From NCBI RefSeq assembly GCF_002849655.1, contig NZ_PDNW01000022.1, positions 1 through 60,228 of the forward strand: a DNA stretch of 60,228 nucleotides. The letters are read 5' to 3'. The DNA comes from Pollutimonas subterranea (GTDB taxonomy: Bacteria; Pseudomonadota; Gammaproteobacteria; Burkholderiales; Burkholderiaceae_B). The notes below the pieces were generated by a model, which had not been told where the DNA came from, did no database searches, and saw only the letters and a list, made by a program, of their open reading frames with translations. How positions within the stretch are numbered: the first letter of the stretch is position 1; each line of letters opens with the position of its first letter. Of the stretch, positions 36,609-52,316 are shown piece by piece. Both the position numbers and the translations under genes were made by a program.

Positions 36609-37441
36609 ATAACAATATAACCACAGCCGTTGCCAATGTGTTTTGTATCGCAAACCAGAAGGGAGGGGTGGGAAAAACCACCACAGCCATCAATCTTGCT
36701 GCGGCACTGGCCATGTTGCGCAAACGCGTACTGTTGATCGACCTGGATCCTCAGGGCAACGCCACCATGGGTAGCGGCATTGATAAAAACAAAGTCGAGC
36801 ATAATCTTTACCAGGTGCTTATCGGCGACTCCACGATTGCTCAAGCACGGGTCAGGTCCGAAGCGGGGGGCTACGACGTACTGCCCGCCAATCGCGAGCT
36901 TTCGGGTGCCGAAATAGACCTGATCCAGATGGACCAGCGCGAACAGCAGCTTAAACAGGCTATAGAGCACGTGCTCGACGACTATGACTTCATTCTTATC
37001 GATTGCCCGCCGACCCTGTCATTGCTTACATTGAACGGCCTGGCCTCTGCCAATGGCGTCATCATCCCCATGCAGTGCGAGTACTTCGCGCTGGAAGGGC
37101 TGTCTGACCTCGTGAACACCGTTAAGCGCGTGCACCGCAACATCAATCCGCAATTGCAATTGGTGGGCTTGCTACGCGTGATGTTCGATGCTCGAGTAAC
37201 CCTGCAGCAGCAGGTATCGGCCCAGATCGAAGCTCATTTTGGCGACAAGGTTTTCAAGGCTGTGGTGCCACGCAATGTGCGCCTTGCTGAAGCCCCTAGC
37301 CATGGCTTGCCCGGTGTGGTCTACGACAAGAATTCACGCGGGGCGAAGGCCTACATCGAATTCGGCAATGAACTTATAAAGCGCATGAAGAAAGAAGCCT
37401 TGCGCCAGCAAGCGCGACCGCGCAACGAATCAAGAATCTGA
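36605..37441 (+). CDS. parA: Chromosome partitioning ATPase ParA/Soj (278 aa)
   Basis: It is a deviant-Walker ATPase that moves ParB-parS complexes during chromosome segregation. KGGVGKTTT (19-27) is the deviant Walker A, DLDPQGNATMG follows, then IDCPPTLSLLTLNGL and IIPMQCEYFALEGL. ATG 36605 has AAGGAAG before it; an upstream in-frame ATG at 36518 lies within rsmG and is not used. It acts on the five parS sites about 3 kb upstream together with ParB. Confidence 0.97.
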   Translation: MNNNITTAVANVFCIANQKGGVGKTTTAINLAAALAMLRKRVLLIDLDPQGNATMGSGIDKNKVEHNLYQVLIGDSTIAQARVRSEAGGYDVLPANRELSGAEIDLIQMDQREQQLKQAIEHVLDDYDFILIDCPPTLSLLTLNGLASANGVIIPMQCEYFALEGLSDLVNTVKRVHRNINPQLQLVGLLRVMFDARVTLQQQVSAQIEAHFGDKVFKAVVPRNVRLAEAPSHGLPGVVYDKNSRGAKAYIEFGNELIKRMKKEALRQQARPRNESRI

Positions 37442-37455
37442 AAGAGGAACACACA

Positions 37456-38379
37456 ATGGCAACAAGGAAACCCAAAGGATTGGGCCGGGGTCTGGAAGCC
37501 TTGCTGGGCGAGGATGTACCGGTGATGGAGAATTTTGGTAAAGCCGATCCACAGGAAGACCGTCTTCCTTCCGTGCTGAAAGTGAAGCTCATGCGCGCCG
37601 GTAAATACCAGCCTCGCACGCGCATGGACGAAGGCGCCCTGAATGAGCTCGCCGAATCGATTCGCAGCCAAGGCATCATGCAGCCTATCCTGGTGCGTCC
37701 CCTTGCTGGCAAGGACGCCGGCAAGTACGAAATCATTGCGGGAGAACGCCGTTTCCGCGCGGCCCAGTTGGCCGGCCTGGCGGAAGTACCGGTTCTAGTG
37801 CGTGAAGTGCCTGATGAAAGTGCCGCGGTCATGGCGCTGATCGAGAACATTCAACGCGAAGACCTGAATCCACTGGAGGAAGCACAGGGCGTACGCCGCT
37901 TGCTGGACGAGTTCGGACTGACCCATGAACAAGCGGCGCAGGCAATAGGACGCTCGCGTTCGGCCACCACCAACCTGATGCGTCTCCTCAACCTCACCGG
38001 CCCGGTTCAGACCATGTTGTTGGCCGGCGACATCGATATGGGTCATGCCCGGGCATTATTAGCGACCGATTCCGCCACCCAGATACTGTTGGCGAACGAA
38101 GTCATTGCAAAAGGCCTTTCCGTTCGTGAAACTGAAAAGCTGGTGGGCCGCAGCATACGCGAAGCCGACGAGCAAGGCGCAAAGCCCGCACGCAAATCGG
38201 TCGCACAGTCAGGCGACGTGAAGCGCATGGAAGAAGCATTATCCGACTATCTCGGTACACGCGTGACACTCAAAATCGGTGCCAAAAGCCGCGGTCAGCT
38301 AATGATTGATTTTCATGGCTGGGAGCACTTGAATTCATTGCTTGAACGCCAAGGTATGTCGAGTATTGTGGAAACCTGA
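37456..38379 (+). CDS. parB: Chromosome partitioning protein ParB/Spo0J (307 aa)
   Basis: ParB binds parS and spreads, using CTP. It shows KPKGLGRGLEALLGED at the start, the CTPase/spreading block GERRFRAAQLAGL, NIQREDLNPLEEA, the parS-reading HTH THEQAAQAIGRSRSATTNLM and a C-terminal dimer domain. An AAAGAGG ribosome site lies 14 bp after parA. The nearby parS cluster shows its probable sites directly. Confidence 0.97.
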   Translation: MATRKPKGLGRGLEALLGEDVPVMENFGKADPQEDRLPSVLKVKLMRAGKYQPRTRMDEGALNELAESIRSQGIMQPILVRPLAGKDAGKYEIIAGERRFRAAQLAGLAEVPVLVREVPDESAAVMALIENIQREDLNPLEEAQGVRRLLDEFGLTHEQAAQAIGRSRSATTNLMRLLNLTGPVQTMLLAGDIDMGHARALLATDSATQILLANEVIAKGLSVRETEKLVGRSIREADEQGAKPARKSVAQSGDVKRMEEALSDYLGTRVTLKIGAKSRGQLMIDFHGWEHLNSLLERQGMSSIVET

Positions 38380-38452
38380 CACCCGACTGGAACCGTATTT
38401 GTATCTTTCGTTACAATCCGGCTTGTTTAAGGCTGTTTATCGTCGTTTGTGT

Positions 38453-38481
38453 TTGACATGGCTTTAAAAAGCCTTCATAAT
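38453..38481 (+). promoter_or_regulatory. Sigma-70 promoter of the tRNA-tuf operon
   Basis: TTGACA (38453-38458), a 17-bp spacer and CATAAT (38476-38481) lie 16 bp before tRNA-Tyr. The -35 is perfect and the -10 matches in five of six positions. Confidence 0.8.
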
Positions 38482-38496
38482 TCGCAATTCGCTTTT

Positions 38497-38583
38497 GGTG
38501 GGATGCCCGAGTGGTTAAAGGGGGCAGACTGTAAATCTGTTGACCTTGCGTCTACGTTGGTTCGAATCCAACTCCCACCACCA
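38497..38583 (+). tRNA. tRNA-Tyr (anticodon GTA)
   Basis: The acceptor stem GGTGGGA/TCCCACC, a long variable arm, anticodon GTA at 38531-38533, T-arm GGTTCGAATCC and encoded CCA give a complete class II tRNA. Confidence 0.97.
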
Positions 38584-38655
38584 AAAGCCCCTTTTTATGT
38601 AGCCGCTGGCCAGTTGTCAGCGTTTGCAGAATGATCAGGTGGATAGAATCCCCTC

Positions 38656-38729
38656 GCGGGTGTAGCTCAATGGTAGAGCAGAAGCCTTCCAAGCTTATGA
38701 CGAGGGTTCGATTCCCTTCACCCGCTCCA
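38656..38729 (+). tRNA. tRNA-Gly (anticodon TCC)
   Basis: GCGGGTG/CACCCGC acceptor, loop CTTCCAA with TCC, T-arm GGGTTCGATTCCC and encoded CCA. It is second in the Tyr-Gly-Thr-tuf operon. Confidence 0.97.
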
Positions 38730-38777
38730 GCAGTTTATTGATTTCTGCCCGAAATGGCAGATAGCAACGAAGTCGTT

Positions 38778-38852
<75 letters not shown>

Positions 38853-38898
38853 AAAATTTTATTTATTTGTAGCTTTATTCCATAGTCAGGAGTCCGCC

Positions 38899-40089
38899 AT
38901 GGCAAAAGGTAAGTTCGAACGTACCAAACCACACGTAAACGTCGGCACGATCGGTCACGTTGACCACGGCAAGACGACGCTTACGGCGGCAATCACCACC
39001 GTGCTGGCAACAGCCTTCGGTGGCGAAGCCAAGGGCTACGCGCAAATTGACGCGGCTCCTGAAGAAAAAGCACGCGGTATCACCATCAACACCTCGCACG
39101 TCGAGTACGAAACGCAATCGCGTCACTACGCGCACGTTGACTGCCCGGGCCACGCCGACTATATCAAGAACATGATCACGGGCGCAGCACAAATGGACGG
39201 CGCGATCCTGGTGGTGTCGGCCGCTGACGGCCCAATGCCCCAGACGCGCGAGCACATCCTGCTGTCGCGCCAGGTCGGCGTGCCTTACATCATCGTGTTC
39301 CTGAACAAGGCCGACATGGTCGACGACGAAGAGTTGCTCGAGCTGGTCGAAATGGAAGTGCGCGAACTGCTCTCCAAGTACGACTTCCCCGGCGACGACA
39401 CGCCTATCATCAAGGGCTCGGCCAAGCTGGCACTCGAAGGCGACGAAGGCCCATTGGGCAAGCAAGCCATCATGCAATTGGCTGAAGCGCTGGACAGCTA
39501 CATCCCCACGCCAGAGCGCGCAGTGGACGGCGCCTTCCTGATGCCTGTGGAAGACGTATTCTCGATCTCGGGTCGCGGCACCGTGGTGACTGGCCGTATC
39601 GAGCGCGGTATCGTCAAGGTTGGCGAAGAAATCGAAATCGTGGGCATCAAGGACACCGTCAAGACCACTTGCACGGGCGTTGAAATGTTCCGCAAGCTGC
39701 TGGACCAAGGTCAAGCGGGCGACAACGTGGGTGTCTTGCTGCGCGGTACCAAGCGCGAAGACGTCGAGCGCGGCCAGGTTCTGGCCAAGCCCGGCTCGAT
39801 CAAGCCGCACACCGACTTCTCGGCCGAAGTGTACATTCTGTCCAAAGACGAAGGTGGCCGTCACACGCCGTTCTTCCAGGGCTACCGTCCTCAGTTCTAC
39901 TTCCGTACGACGGACGTGACGGGTACGATCGAATTGCCAGCGGACAAGGAAATGGTCCTGCCCGGTGACAACGTCTCGATGAAAGTCAGCCTGATGTCGC
40001 CCATCGCCATGGAAGAAGGCTTGCGCTTCGCCATCCGCGAAGGCGGCCGTACCGTTGGTGCTGGCGTTGTTGCCACCATCATCAAGTAA
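38899..40089 (+). CDS. tuf: Elongation factor Tu, copy 1 (396 aa)
   Basis: EF-Tu brings aminoacyl-tRNA to the ribosome. The G-domain motifs are GHVDHGKTT (19-27), DCPGHADY and NKADM, followed by the two beta-barrel domains. It lies 46 bp after tRNA-Thr, the tRNA-tufB arrangement known from E. coli. Comparison with the second copy at 55770 shows one amino-acid difference, Ser74 here and Ala74 there, implying gene conversion between the copies. Confidence 0.98.
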   Translation: MAKGKFERTKPHVNVGTIGHVDHGKTTLTAAITTVLATAFGGEAKGYAQIDAAPEEKARGITINTSHVEYETQSRHYAHVDCPGHADYIKNMITGAAQMDGAILVVSAADGPMPQTREHILLSRQVGVPYIIVFLNKADMVDDEELLELVEMEVRELLSKYDFPGDDTPIIKGSAKLALEGDEGPLGKQAIMQLAEALDSYIPTPERAVDGAFLMPVEDVFSISGRGTVVTGRIERGIVKVGEEIEIVGIKDTVKTTCTGVEMFRKLLDQGQAGDNVGVLLRGTKREDVERGQVLAKPGSIKPHTDFSAEVYILSKDEGGRHTPFFQGYRPQFYFRTTDVTGTIELPADKEMVLPGDNVSMKVSLMSPIAMEEGLRFAIREGGRTVGAGVVATIIK

Positions 40090-40140
40090 GCAGTAAAGTA
40101 TCAATAGCGAACAAACAGTATGTTGGTTCGCGTCAGTTCA

Positions 40141-40173
40141 AAAGGTGGTGAGCCAAAACCGGTCACCACCTTT
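40141..40173 (+). terminator. Hairpin between tuf and tRNA-Trp
   Basis: The 11-bp stem AAAGGTGGTGA...TCACCACCTTT has a short T-tract. It probably ends or attenuates the tRNA-tuf transcript before tRNA-Trp. Confidence 0.55.
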
Positions 40174-40181
40174 CGGGGTCT

Positions 40182-40257
40182 AGGGGCATAGCTCAATTGG
40201 CAGAGCGTCGGTCTCCAAAACCGAAGGTTGTAGGTTCGATTCCTACTGCCCCTGCCA
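40182..40257 (+). tRNA. tRNA-Trp (anticodon CCA)
   Basis: AGGGGCA/TGCCCCT acceptor, anticodon loop CTCCAAA with CCA, T-arm AGGTTCGATTCCT and encoded 3' CCA. It precedes secE by 46 bp, the usual place. Confidence 0.97.
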
Positions 40258-40303
40258 CAGTCAGTTCATCGCAGCCGCATTCAGCGGCGCCACTCGCCGG
40301 AAT

Positions 40304-40684
40304 ATGTCGAATAGCAACATAGTAACCGTTACCAGTACCACCGATCGCGTCAAGCTGGGTCTGGCGGTGCTTGTTATCGTAGCCGGCATCGTCGGCTACT
40401 CGATGCTCGATGGCCAACCCGTCATAGCGCGTGTAGGCGTTTTTCTCGGCAGTCTGGTCGTCGCCGCAATTATTGCCTGGTTCAGCGAGCCTGGTCGTCG
40501 CACCATCAGTTTTGGTCGCGATTCATACAACGAAGTCAAGCGTGTAGTCTGGCCGACGCGTAAAGAAGCCACGCAGATGACGGGCATCGTATTCGTGTTC
40601 GTCGTCGTGATGGGTATCTTGTTGTGGATCGTCGACAAAGGTCTTGAGTGGGTCATCTATGGCCTGCTGCTCGGCTGGAAATAA
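40304..40684 (+). CDS. secE: Preprotein translocase subunit SecE (126 aa)
   Basis: It is a small component of the SecYEG channel. Two N-terminal helices (about 17-37 and 43-63) precede the conserved cytoplasmic stretch SYNEVKRVVWPTRKEATQMT and a last helix, giving the three-helix proteobacterial form. nusG follows after 9 bp. Confidence 0.95.
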   Translation: MSNSNIVTVTSTTDRVKLGLAVLVIVAGIVGYSMLDGQPVIARVGVFLGSLVVAAIIAWFSEPGRRTISFGRDSYNEVKRVVWPTRKEATQMTGIVFVFVVVMGILLWIVDKGLEWVIYGLLLGWK

Positions 40685-40693
40685 AGGGCACAC

Positions 40694-41227
40694 ATGAGCA
40701 AACGTTGGTATGTCGTTCACGTCTATTCCGGAATGGAAAAAAGCGTGCACAAGGCACTGGTCGAGCGTATTGAACGCGCCGGACTGGAAACATCCTTTGG
40801 ACGCATCCTCGTTCCGTCCGAAGAAGTCCTTGAAGTAAAGGGCGGCAAGAAGTCCATTACAGAACGACGTATTTTCCCAGGTTACGTGCTGGTCGAAATG
40901 GACCTTACCGACGAAACCTGGCATTTGGTAAAAAATACAAACCGGGTAACCGGTTTCCTCGGCGGTTCCGGTAATCGCCCCGCGCCCATTTCCGACCGTG
41001 AAGTCGAAAAAATTCTTTCCCAAATGGAAGAAGGCGTCGAGAAGCCCAAGCCCAAAGTCCTCTTTGAAGTCGGCGAAATGGTTCGCGTCAAGGAAGGCCC
41101 GTTTGCTGACTTCAACGGCAATGTCGAAGAAGTCAACTACGAGAAAAGCAAGGTGCGTGTGTCGGTCACTATTTTTGGTCGCGCAACACCTGTCGAACTG
41201 GATTTTGGTCAGGTTGAAAAGACCTGA
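40694..41227 (+). CDS. nusG: Transcription termination/antitermination factor NusG (177 aa)
   Basis: It is an RNA-polymerase elongation factor linking transcription to Rho and ribosomes. The NGN domain ([31 protein letters not shown]) is followed by a KOW domain ([20 protein letters not shown]). The length is standard. It lies in the secE-nusG-rplK order typical of bacteria. Confidence 0.97.
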   Translation: MSKRWYVVHVYSGMEKSVHKALVERIERAGLETSFGRILVPSEEVLEVKGGKKSITERRIFPGYVLVEMDLTDETWHLVKNTNRVTGFLGGSGNRPAPISDREVEKILSQMEEGVEKPKPKVLFEVGEMVRVKEGPFADFNGNVEEVNYEKSKVRVSVTIFGRATPVELDFGQVEKT

Positions 41228-41296
41228 TTTTTTGAAACCCCGGGGAGCCGGCCTCGCTACGCGCAGGCCAGTGTTTGAACCCGCAAGGAGCTAAGC

Positions 41297-41728
41297 ATGG
41301 CGAAGAAAATCGTCGGCTTTATCAAGCTGCAAGTGCCAGCTGGTAAGGCTAACCCCTCACCCCCAATCGGTCCGGCGCTGGGTCAGCGCGGTCTGAACAT
41401 CATGGAATTCTGCAAGGCGTTCAACGCCAAGACCCAAGGCCTCGAGCCCGGTCTGCCAATTCCAGTGGTCATTACCGCCTACGCAGACAAGAGCTTCACG
41501 TTCATCATGAAGACTCCGCCTGCTACAGTCCTGATCAAAAAGGCTGTTAGCGTGCAAAAAGGTTCGGCTCGTCCAAACCTGGACAAAGTGGGCGTCCTTA
41601 CGCGCGCCCAGGCTGAAGAAATTGCAAAAGCCAAATCGCCCGATCTGACGGCCGCCGACCTCGATGCAGCCGTACGCACGATCGCTGGTAGCGCCCGCAG
41701 CATGGGCATCACGGTTGAAGGGGTATAA
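41297..41728 (+). CDS. rplK: 50S ribosomal protein L11 (143 aa)
   Basis: It forms part of the GTPase-associated centre. [20 protein letters not shown] and the C-terminal RNA-binding [14 protein letters not shown] are diagnostic. AAGGAG lies just upstream. It is 2 bp from rplA. Confidence 0.98.
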   Translation: MAKKIVGFIKLQVPAGKANPSPPIGPALGQRGLNIMEFCKAFNAKTQGLEPGLPIPVVITAYADKSFTFIMKTPPATVLIKKAVSVQKGSARPNLDKVGVLTRAQAEEIAKAKSPDLTAADLDAAVRTIAGSARSMGITVEGV

Positions 41729-41730
41729 AC

Positions 41731-42426
41731 ATGGCCAAGTTGAGCAAACGCGCCGCAGCAATCGCTGCCAAGATTGACGCCAATAAATTCTATCCTGTTG
41801 CTGAAGCCATCGCGCTGATCAAAGAAACGGCTACGGCCAAATTCAATGAATCGATCGATGTCGCTGTGCAATTGGGTATCGATCCCAAGAAATCCGACCA
41901 ATTGGTTCGTGGTTCGGTCGTGTTGCCCGCCGGCACCGGCAAGTCGGTACGTGTTGCCGTCTTCGCCCAAGGCGAGAAAGCTGACGCTGCACGCGCCGCT
42001 GGTGCCGATATCGTCGGCCTGGACGACCTTGCCGAAAGCATCAAGGCTGGCCAGATGGATTTCGACGTGGTCATTGCATCGCCTGACACAATGCGCGTTG
42101 TCGGCGCCCTGGGTCAAATCCTCGGTCCTCGCGGCCTGATGCCCAATCCCAAGGTCGGCACCGTGACTCCTGATGTCGTTACCGCCGTCAAGAATGCGAA
42201 GGCAGGTCAGGTGCAGTACCGTACCGACAAGGCTGGCATTATCCACGCCACGATAGGCCGTGCTTCCTTCGAAGTGGAACAATTGCAATCCAACCTGCTT
42301 GCTCTGGTTGATGCCCTGAACAAGGCGCGTCCAACTGCAGCAAAAGGTGTTTACATGCGCAAGCTCGCTGTTTCGTCCACGATGGGCGGCGGTGCGCGCG
42401 TAGAAATAGCTTCCCTGACGGCTTGA
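41731..42426 (+). CDS. rplA: 50S ribosomal protein L1 (231 aa)
   Basis: It is the L1-stalk protein and, in enterobacteria, the translational repressor of the L11-L1 unit. It shows the conserved [20 protein letters not shown] and [15 protein letters not shown]. Coupled to rplK by a 2-bp gap. Confidence 0.98.
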   Translation: MAKLSKRAAAIAAKIDANKFYPVAEAIALIKETATAKFNESIDVAVQLGIDPKKSDQLVRGSVVLPAGTGKSVRVAVFAQGEKADAARAAGADIVGLDDLAESIKAGQMDFDVVIASPDTMRVVGALGQILGPRGLMPNPKVGTVTPDVVTAVKNAKAGQVQYRTDKAGIIHATIGRASFEVEQLQSNLLALVDALNKARPTAAKGVYMRKLAVSSTMGGGARVEIASLTA

Positions 42427-42675
42427 TTTCAAGCCACAGGAAATAGAACTTTGGGCTGTGTCTGGGTTCGCCAGACATTGCTGTCAAAGACCGCTGGAGT
42501 ACCTCCGCATGGCGTTTCGTGCGCAAGCTTTGGTACTTAATTTCAGACTGCTTGCAGAATGAGTCCAGCGCAGACGGCGCCCATGGAAGAATTCTTTTAA
42601 GAACTCGACCAGGTGCGCCGCATTCGGTTGACGCAAGGGACCCTCCCGAGCGTCTTTAGATGGAGTGTTCAAACC
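42427..42675 (+). promoter_or_regulatory. rplJL leader region
   Basis: The 249-bp gene-free leader before rplJ includes a small inverted repeat around 42589-42607 (GAATTC...GAACTC-like). In other bacteria L10 or L10-L7/L12 represses its own mRNA by binding such a leader. The position fits; the RNA fold itself was not computed. Confidence 0.4.
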
Positions 42676-43200
42676 GTGAGTCTCAATCGTCAAGAGAAAG
42701 CGGTAGTCATCGAGGAAGTCACTGCAGAAGTTGCAAAGGCTCAATCGGTCATTATCGCTGAGTACCGTGGTCTGGACGTTGCCTCTGCTACCGTATTGCG
42801 CAAAACTGCGCGTGAGTCGGGTGTGTATCTGCGTGTTCTCAAAAACACGCTAGTCCGTCGTGCTGTTGTCGGAACTCCTTTCGAGGAACTCTCGGCTCAG
42901 CTGACCGGTCCGCTAATCTACGCGATTAGCACAGATCCGGTTTCGGCGGCAAAAGTACTAGCCGGTTTCGCTAAAACCAATGACAAGCTGGTTCTCAAAG
43001 GCGGGGCATTGCCCAATAACGTCTTGAGCCAAGATGGTGTGAAGGCCCTGGCCACCATGCCGTCGCGCGACGAGTTGATCTCGAAACTGATGGGTACGAT
43101 GCAAGCCCCTGTCACGCAATTTGTGCGTACGCTCAACGAAGTTCCTACCAAGTTCGTTCGCGGCCTCGCGGCTGTGCGCGATCAGAAGGAAACTGCGTAA
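42676..43200 (+). CDS. rplJ: 50S ribosomal protein L10 (174 aa)
   Basis: It is the base of the ribosomal stalk. I use GTG 42676, which gives the conserved start [20 protein letters not shown] and has TGGAG nine bases before it; the longer ATG frame from 42613 lies in the leader. [20 protein letters not shown] and [10 protein letters not shown] are typical. Confidence 0.96.
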   Translation: MSLNRQEKAVVIEEVTAEVAKAQSVIIAEYRGLDVASATVLRKTARESGVYLRVLKNTLVRRAVVGTPFEELSAQLTGPLIYAISTDPVSAAKVLAGFAKTNDKLVLKGGALPNNVLSQDGVKALATMPSRDELISKLMGTMQAPVTQFVRTLNEVPTKFVRGLAAVRDQKETA

Positions 43201-43275
43201 GCAGGTCCTTCGGATTTCGTCGAACAGAGCGACACCCAACCCTGGTTTTTATATATATATTTGGAGTTCTCAAAA

Positions 43276-43653
43276 ATGGCATTAAGCAAAGCTGACATCC
43301 TTGACGCTATCGCTAGCATGACCGTGCTCGAATTGTCCGAGCTGATCAAGGAAATGGAAGAAAAATTTGGCGTTTCGGCTGCTGCCGCCGCTGTGGCTGC
43401 CGCTCCTGCTGCTGGTGGCGCTGCCGCTGCTGCTGAAGAGCAAACCGAGTTCACGCTCGTATTGAGCGAATTTGGCGCAAACAAGGTTAGCGTCATTAAA
43501 GCCGTGCGTGAAATCACTGGTCTGGGCTTGAAAGAAGCCAAAGACCTGGTTGACGGCGCACCAAAGCCAGTCAAGGAAGGCATGGCCAAAGCTGACGCTG
43601 AAGCTGCCAAGAAGAAGCTTGAAGAAGCCGGTGCTAAGGCCGAACTGAAGTAA
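43276..43653 (+). CDS. rplL: 50S ribosomal protein L7/L12 (125 aa)
   Basis: The N-terminal dimer domain [20 protein letters not shown], an Ala-rich hinge (residues 38-58) and the factor-binding domain [20 protein letters not shown] are all present. ATG 43276 follows TTGGAG. It is cotranscribed with rplJ. Confidence 0.98.
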   Translation: MALSKADILDAIASMTVLELSELIKEMEEKFGVSAAAAAVAAAPAAGGAAAAAEEQTEFTLVLSEFGANKVSVIKAVREITGLGLKEAKDLVDGAPKPVKEGMAKADAEAAKKKLEEAGAKAELK

Positions 43654-43667
43654 GCTTGTTTTCGCTT

Positions 43668-43700
43668 GCCCGGGAAGCGCCAAGGCCTTCCCGGGCTTTT
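43668..43700 (+). terminator. Hairpin between rplL and rpoB
   Basis: The stem GCCCGGGAAG...CTTCCCGGGC is followed by TTTTGCGTTT, 14 bp after rplL. By analogy with E. coli it may be a partial terminator that sets the ratio of ribosomal stalk protein to RNA polymerase. Confidence 0.65.
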
Positions 43701-43814
43701 GCGTTTCCAGAAAACCCTCGATTCTGGTCGGGTTATTGGCCCGAATCGGGTTTTCTGGAGTCGTAAACCAGGGCCGTGGTTGACGGCCCATGTAACCCTC
43801 GAGTCGGAGTGCTC

Positions 43815-46800
43815 ATGCCTTATTCGTTCACCGAAAAAAAGCGCATACGCAAGAGCTTCGCCAAGCGTGAAGACGTCCAGGACGTCCCTTACCTTTTGGC
43901 GACTCAACTGCAATCATTTAAAACATTTCTGCAGGCGGATACTACACCTTCCAAACGCAAAGATGAGGGCCTGCAAGCGGCCTTTAGTTCAATCTTCCCG
44001 ATCGTTAGCCATAATCAGATGGCGCGGCTTGAGTTCGTGAGCTACGTGCTTGGCGAACCTGTGTTTGATGTCAAGGAATGCCAGCTGCGCGGGCTGACCT
44101 ATGCTTCTCCGTTGCGTGCCAAGGTACGCCTGGTCCTGCTGGACCGCGAAGTAAGCAAGCCCACAGTCAAAGAAGTCAAAGAGCAGGAAGTATACATGGG
44201 CGAAATTCCGCTCATGACCAATACTGGCTCTTTTGTGATCAATGGCACGGAACGTGTCATTGTTTCCCAGTTGCACCGTTCCCCCGGCGTCTTTTTCGAG
44301 CATGATCGCGGTAAAACGCACAGCTCGGGCAAGCTGCTGTTCTCGGCTCGCGTGATTCCCTACCGTGGTTCGTGGCTGGATTTCGAGTTCGACCCCAAGG
44401 ACGTCCTGTTCTTCCGTGTCGACCGTCGTCGCAAGATGCCCGTCACCATTCTGCTCAAGGCCATCGGGATGACACCCGAAGCCATCCTGGCGTACTTCTC
44501 GGATTTCGACAACTTTGAAATCCACAAAGAAGGCGGCACGCTTGAATTCGTGTCGGAACGCTGGAAGGGCGAAATGGCCCATTTCGATATCACCGATCGC
44601 GATGGCAAGGTCATTGTCGAGAAAGATAAACGAATCAATGCCAAGCATTTGCGCGACCTGGCTGCCGCCAACGTCGAGCGCGTTTCCGTGCCTGAAGATT
44701 TTCTTCTTGGCCGTGTGCTGGCCAAGGGCGTGATCAACCCCGAAACGGGCGAAGTCATTGCCAACGCCAACGACGAAATTTCCGAGTCCATGCTCGCCGA
44801 ACTACGCGTGGCGAACATCCGTGAAATCCAGACGCTGTACATCAACGAATTGGACCGCGGCGGCTATATTTCGCAAACCCTGCGCACCGATGAAACCGCT
44901 GACCAGATGGCTGCCCGCGTGGCAATCTATCGCATGATGCGCCCCGGTGAGCCTCCGACCGAGGACGCCGTCGAAGCCTTGTTCCAGCGTTTGTTCTACA
45001 GCGAAGACGCCTACGATTTGTCGCGCGTCGGCCGCATGAAGGTAAACAGCCGTTTGGGCCGTGGTGAAGACATCACCGGTCCGATGACGCTTACCAACGA
45101 AGATATCCTTCAGACCATCATGGTGCTGGTGGAGCTGCGTAACGGGCGCGGTCAGATCGATGACATCGATCACCTGGGCAATCGCCGTGTACGTTGCGTG
45201 GGCGAACTGGCCGAGAACCAGTTCCGTGCGGGCCTGGTACGTGTAGAGCGTGCGGTAAAAGAACGTCTGGGCCAAGCCGAGACAGAAAACCTGATGCCTC
45301 ACGACTTGATCAATTCCAAGCCTATTTCGGCTGCCATCAAGGAATTCTTCGGTTCAAGCCAGTTGTCGCAGTTTATGGACCAGACCAATCCTTTGTCCGA
45401 AATTACGCACAAGCGTCGCGTTTCGGCCTTGGGACCTGGCGGTCTTACACGCGAACGTGCGGGCTTCGAAGTGCGCGACGTGCACCCGACCCATTACGGC
45501 CGCGTATGCCCGATCGAAACGCCTGAAGGCCCGAACATCGGGCTGATCAACTCCATGGCGCTGTACGCTCGTCTGAATGAGTATGGTTTCCTGGAAACGC
45601 CTTACCGCAAGATTATCGACGGCAAGGTCAGCGAGCAGATCGATTACCTGTCGGCCATCGAAGAAAGCCACTACGTCATTGCGCAGGCCAACGCCGAGCT
45701 CGACGACGAAGGACGTTTTGCCGATGATCTCGTGGCTTGCCGCGAAGCGGGCGAAACCATGCTGACCGCACCGACCAATGTGCACTACATGGACGTTGCT
45801 CCATCGCAGATCGTATCCGTGGCTGCATCGCTGATTCCATTCCTGGAGCACGATGACGCCAACCGGGCACTGATGGGCGCCAACATGCAGCGTCAGGCTG
45901 TTCCGTGCCTGCGTCCCGAGAAGCCACTGGTCGGCACGGGCATCGAGCGCACGGTCGCCGTCGACTCGGGTACAACGGTACAGGCCATTCGCGGCGGTAT
46001 CGTTGATCACGTCGATGCAGAGCGTGTGGTTATTCGCGTGAACGATGAAGAAGATATCGCCGGCCAGGTCGGTGTGGATATCTACAATCTCATCAAGTAC
46101 ACGCGTTCCAACCAGAACACCAACATCAACCAGCGTCCTATCGTCAAGCGTGGCGATCACGTCGCGCGTGGCGACGTGCTGGCCGATGGCGCCTCGACCG
46201 ATCTGGGCGAACTGGCCCTGGGCCAGAACATGCTGATCGCGTTCATGCCCTGGAACGGGTACAACTTCGAAGATTCAATTCTTATCTCCGAAAAAGTAGT
46301 TGCCGATGATCGCTATACGTCGATCCACATCGAAGAGCTGACAGTAGTCGCTCGCGACACCAAACTGGGTGCCGAAGAAATCACCCGCGACATCAGCAAT
46401 CTGGCCGAGACGCAATTGAACCGTCTGGATGATTCGGGCATTGTCCATATCGGCGCTGAAGTGCGCGCCGACGACGTGCTGGTCGGCAAGGTCACGCCTA
46501 AAGGCGAGACCCAGCTGACTCCCGAAGAAAAGCTGCTGCGCGCCATTTTCGGCGAGAAAGCCTCCGACGTGAAAGATACGTCACTGCGCGTGCCTTCGGG
46601 CATGGTCGGTACCGTTATCGATGTGCAGGTCTTTACGCGTGAAGGGATTGAACGCGATAAGCGCGCTCAGTCCATCATCGACGACGAATTGCGCCGTTAC
46701 CGCCAAGACCTTAACGATCAGCTGCGTATTGTTGAAAACGATACCTTCGATCGTATCGGCAAGTTTCTGGTCGGCAAAGTGGTCAACGGTGGTCCGCGCA

Positions 46801-47926
46801 AGCTGGCCAAGGGTACGGCTCTTACCAGCGAATACCTCGCCGAGGTCGATCGCTGGCAGTGGTTTGACGTGCGCCTCTCCGACGAAGCCCACGCTATCGT
46901 GCTGGAGCAGGCCAAGGAATCGGTCGAGCAGAAGCGTCACGAGTTCGACCTTGCCTTTGAAGAGAAGCGCAAGAAGCTGACTCAGGGCGACGAACTGCCT
47001 CCTGGCGTACTCAAGATGATCAAGGTTTACCTTGCCGTCAAGCGCCGCCTGCAACCTGGCGACAAGATGGCTGGCCGTCACGGTAACAAGGGTGTCGTAT
47101 CGCGCATCACACCTATCGAAGACATGCCGCACATGGCCGACGGCACGCCTGCCGACATCGTGCTGAACCCTCTGGGTGTTCCTTCGCGGATGAACGTCGG
47201 TCAGGTTCTTGAAGTGCATCTGGGCTGGGCCGCCAAGGGCGTGGGCTTCCGCATTGCAGACATGCTCGAAGACGAAAAGAATATCCAGCTCAAGGATATT
47301 CGCACCTACCTCGAGAAGGTCTACAACAGCACAGGCGCCAAGGCCCGTATCAGTGAGCTGACCGATGATGAAGTCATCGAGATGGCGCACAACCTGAAAA
47401 ATGGCGTGCCTTTGGCAACTCCGGTCTTCGACGGTGCTACCGAAGAAGAGATTACCAAGATGCTGGAACTGGCTTACCCCGACGATATCGCCGAACGCCT
47501 CAAGCTTACGGAAACACGTTCGCAAGCGTGGCTGGTTGACGGTCGTACGGGCGAGCAATTTGAACGTCCGGTTACGGTCGGCTACATGCACTATCTGAAA
47601 CTGCATCACCTGGTTGACGACAAGATGCATGCGCGTTCTACTGGCCCATACTCGCTGGTTACGCAGCAGCCACTGGGCGGTAAAGCCCAGTTCGGTGGAC
47701 AGCGTTTTGGTGAGATGGAAGTGTGGGCGCTCGAAGCTTACGGTGCAGCGTACACGTTGCAGGAAATGCTTACCGTCAAGTCTGACGATATTGCAGGCCG
47801 GACCAAGGTGTACGAAAACATCGTCAAGGGCGACCACGTCATCGACGCCGGTATGCCAGAGTCGTTCAACGTTCTGGTCAAAGAAATTAGATCCCTGTCC
47901 CTGGACATGGATTTGGAGCGTAAATA

Positions 47927-47927
<1 letters not shown>
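43815..47927 (+). CDS. rpoB: RNA polymerase beta subunit (1370 aa)
   Basis: It is the catalytic-core beta subunit. ATG 43815 starts [20 protein letters not shown], the usual N-terminus; the upstream in-frame GTG frame from 43776 is not used. The rifampicin pocket [20 protein letters not shown] / [13 protein letters not shown] has wild-type-like residues. The C-terminal [20 protein letters not shown] is intact. The gene overlaps rpoC by one base. Confidence 0.98.
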
Positions 47928-52174
<4,247 letters not shown>

Positions 52175-52193
52175 GCCTGCAGTGTGTAGCAAG

Positions 52194-52226
52194 TGAAAAA
52201 GCCGGGTGGCCACACCCGGCTTTTTC
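52194..52226 (+). terminator. Intrinsic terminator after rpoC
   Basis: AAAAAGCCGGGTG...CACCCGGCTTTTT forms a perfect 13-bp stem ending in a U-run. It closes the secE-to-rpoC region. Confidence 0.95.
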
Positions 52227-52286
52227 TATTTGGCGCGGTATAAACAAATAAATGTTTGTCTATCAGGGTATTTATCTAGACTCTTA

Positions 52287-52316
52287 TTGACCTTCCGGAT
52301 ATTGCTATGCTACGAT
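52287..52316 (+). promoter_or_regulatory. Promoter of the str operon
   Basis: TTGACC (52287-52292), an 18-bp spacer and TACGAT (52311-52316) are a good sigma-70 match, in the 360-bp gap between the rpoC terminator and rpsL. The mRNA leader would be about 265 bases; I see no further gene in it. Confidence 0.6.
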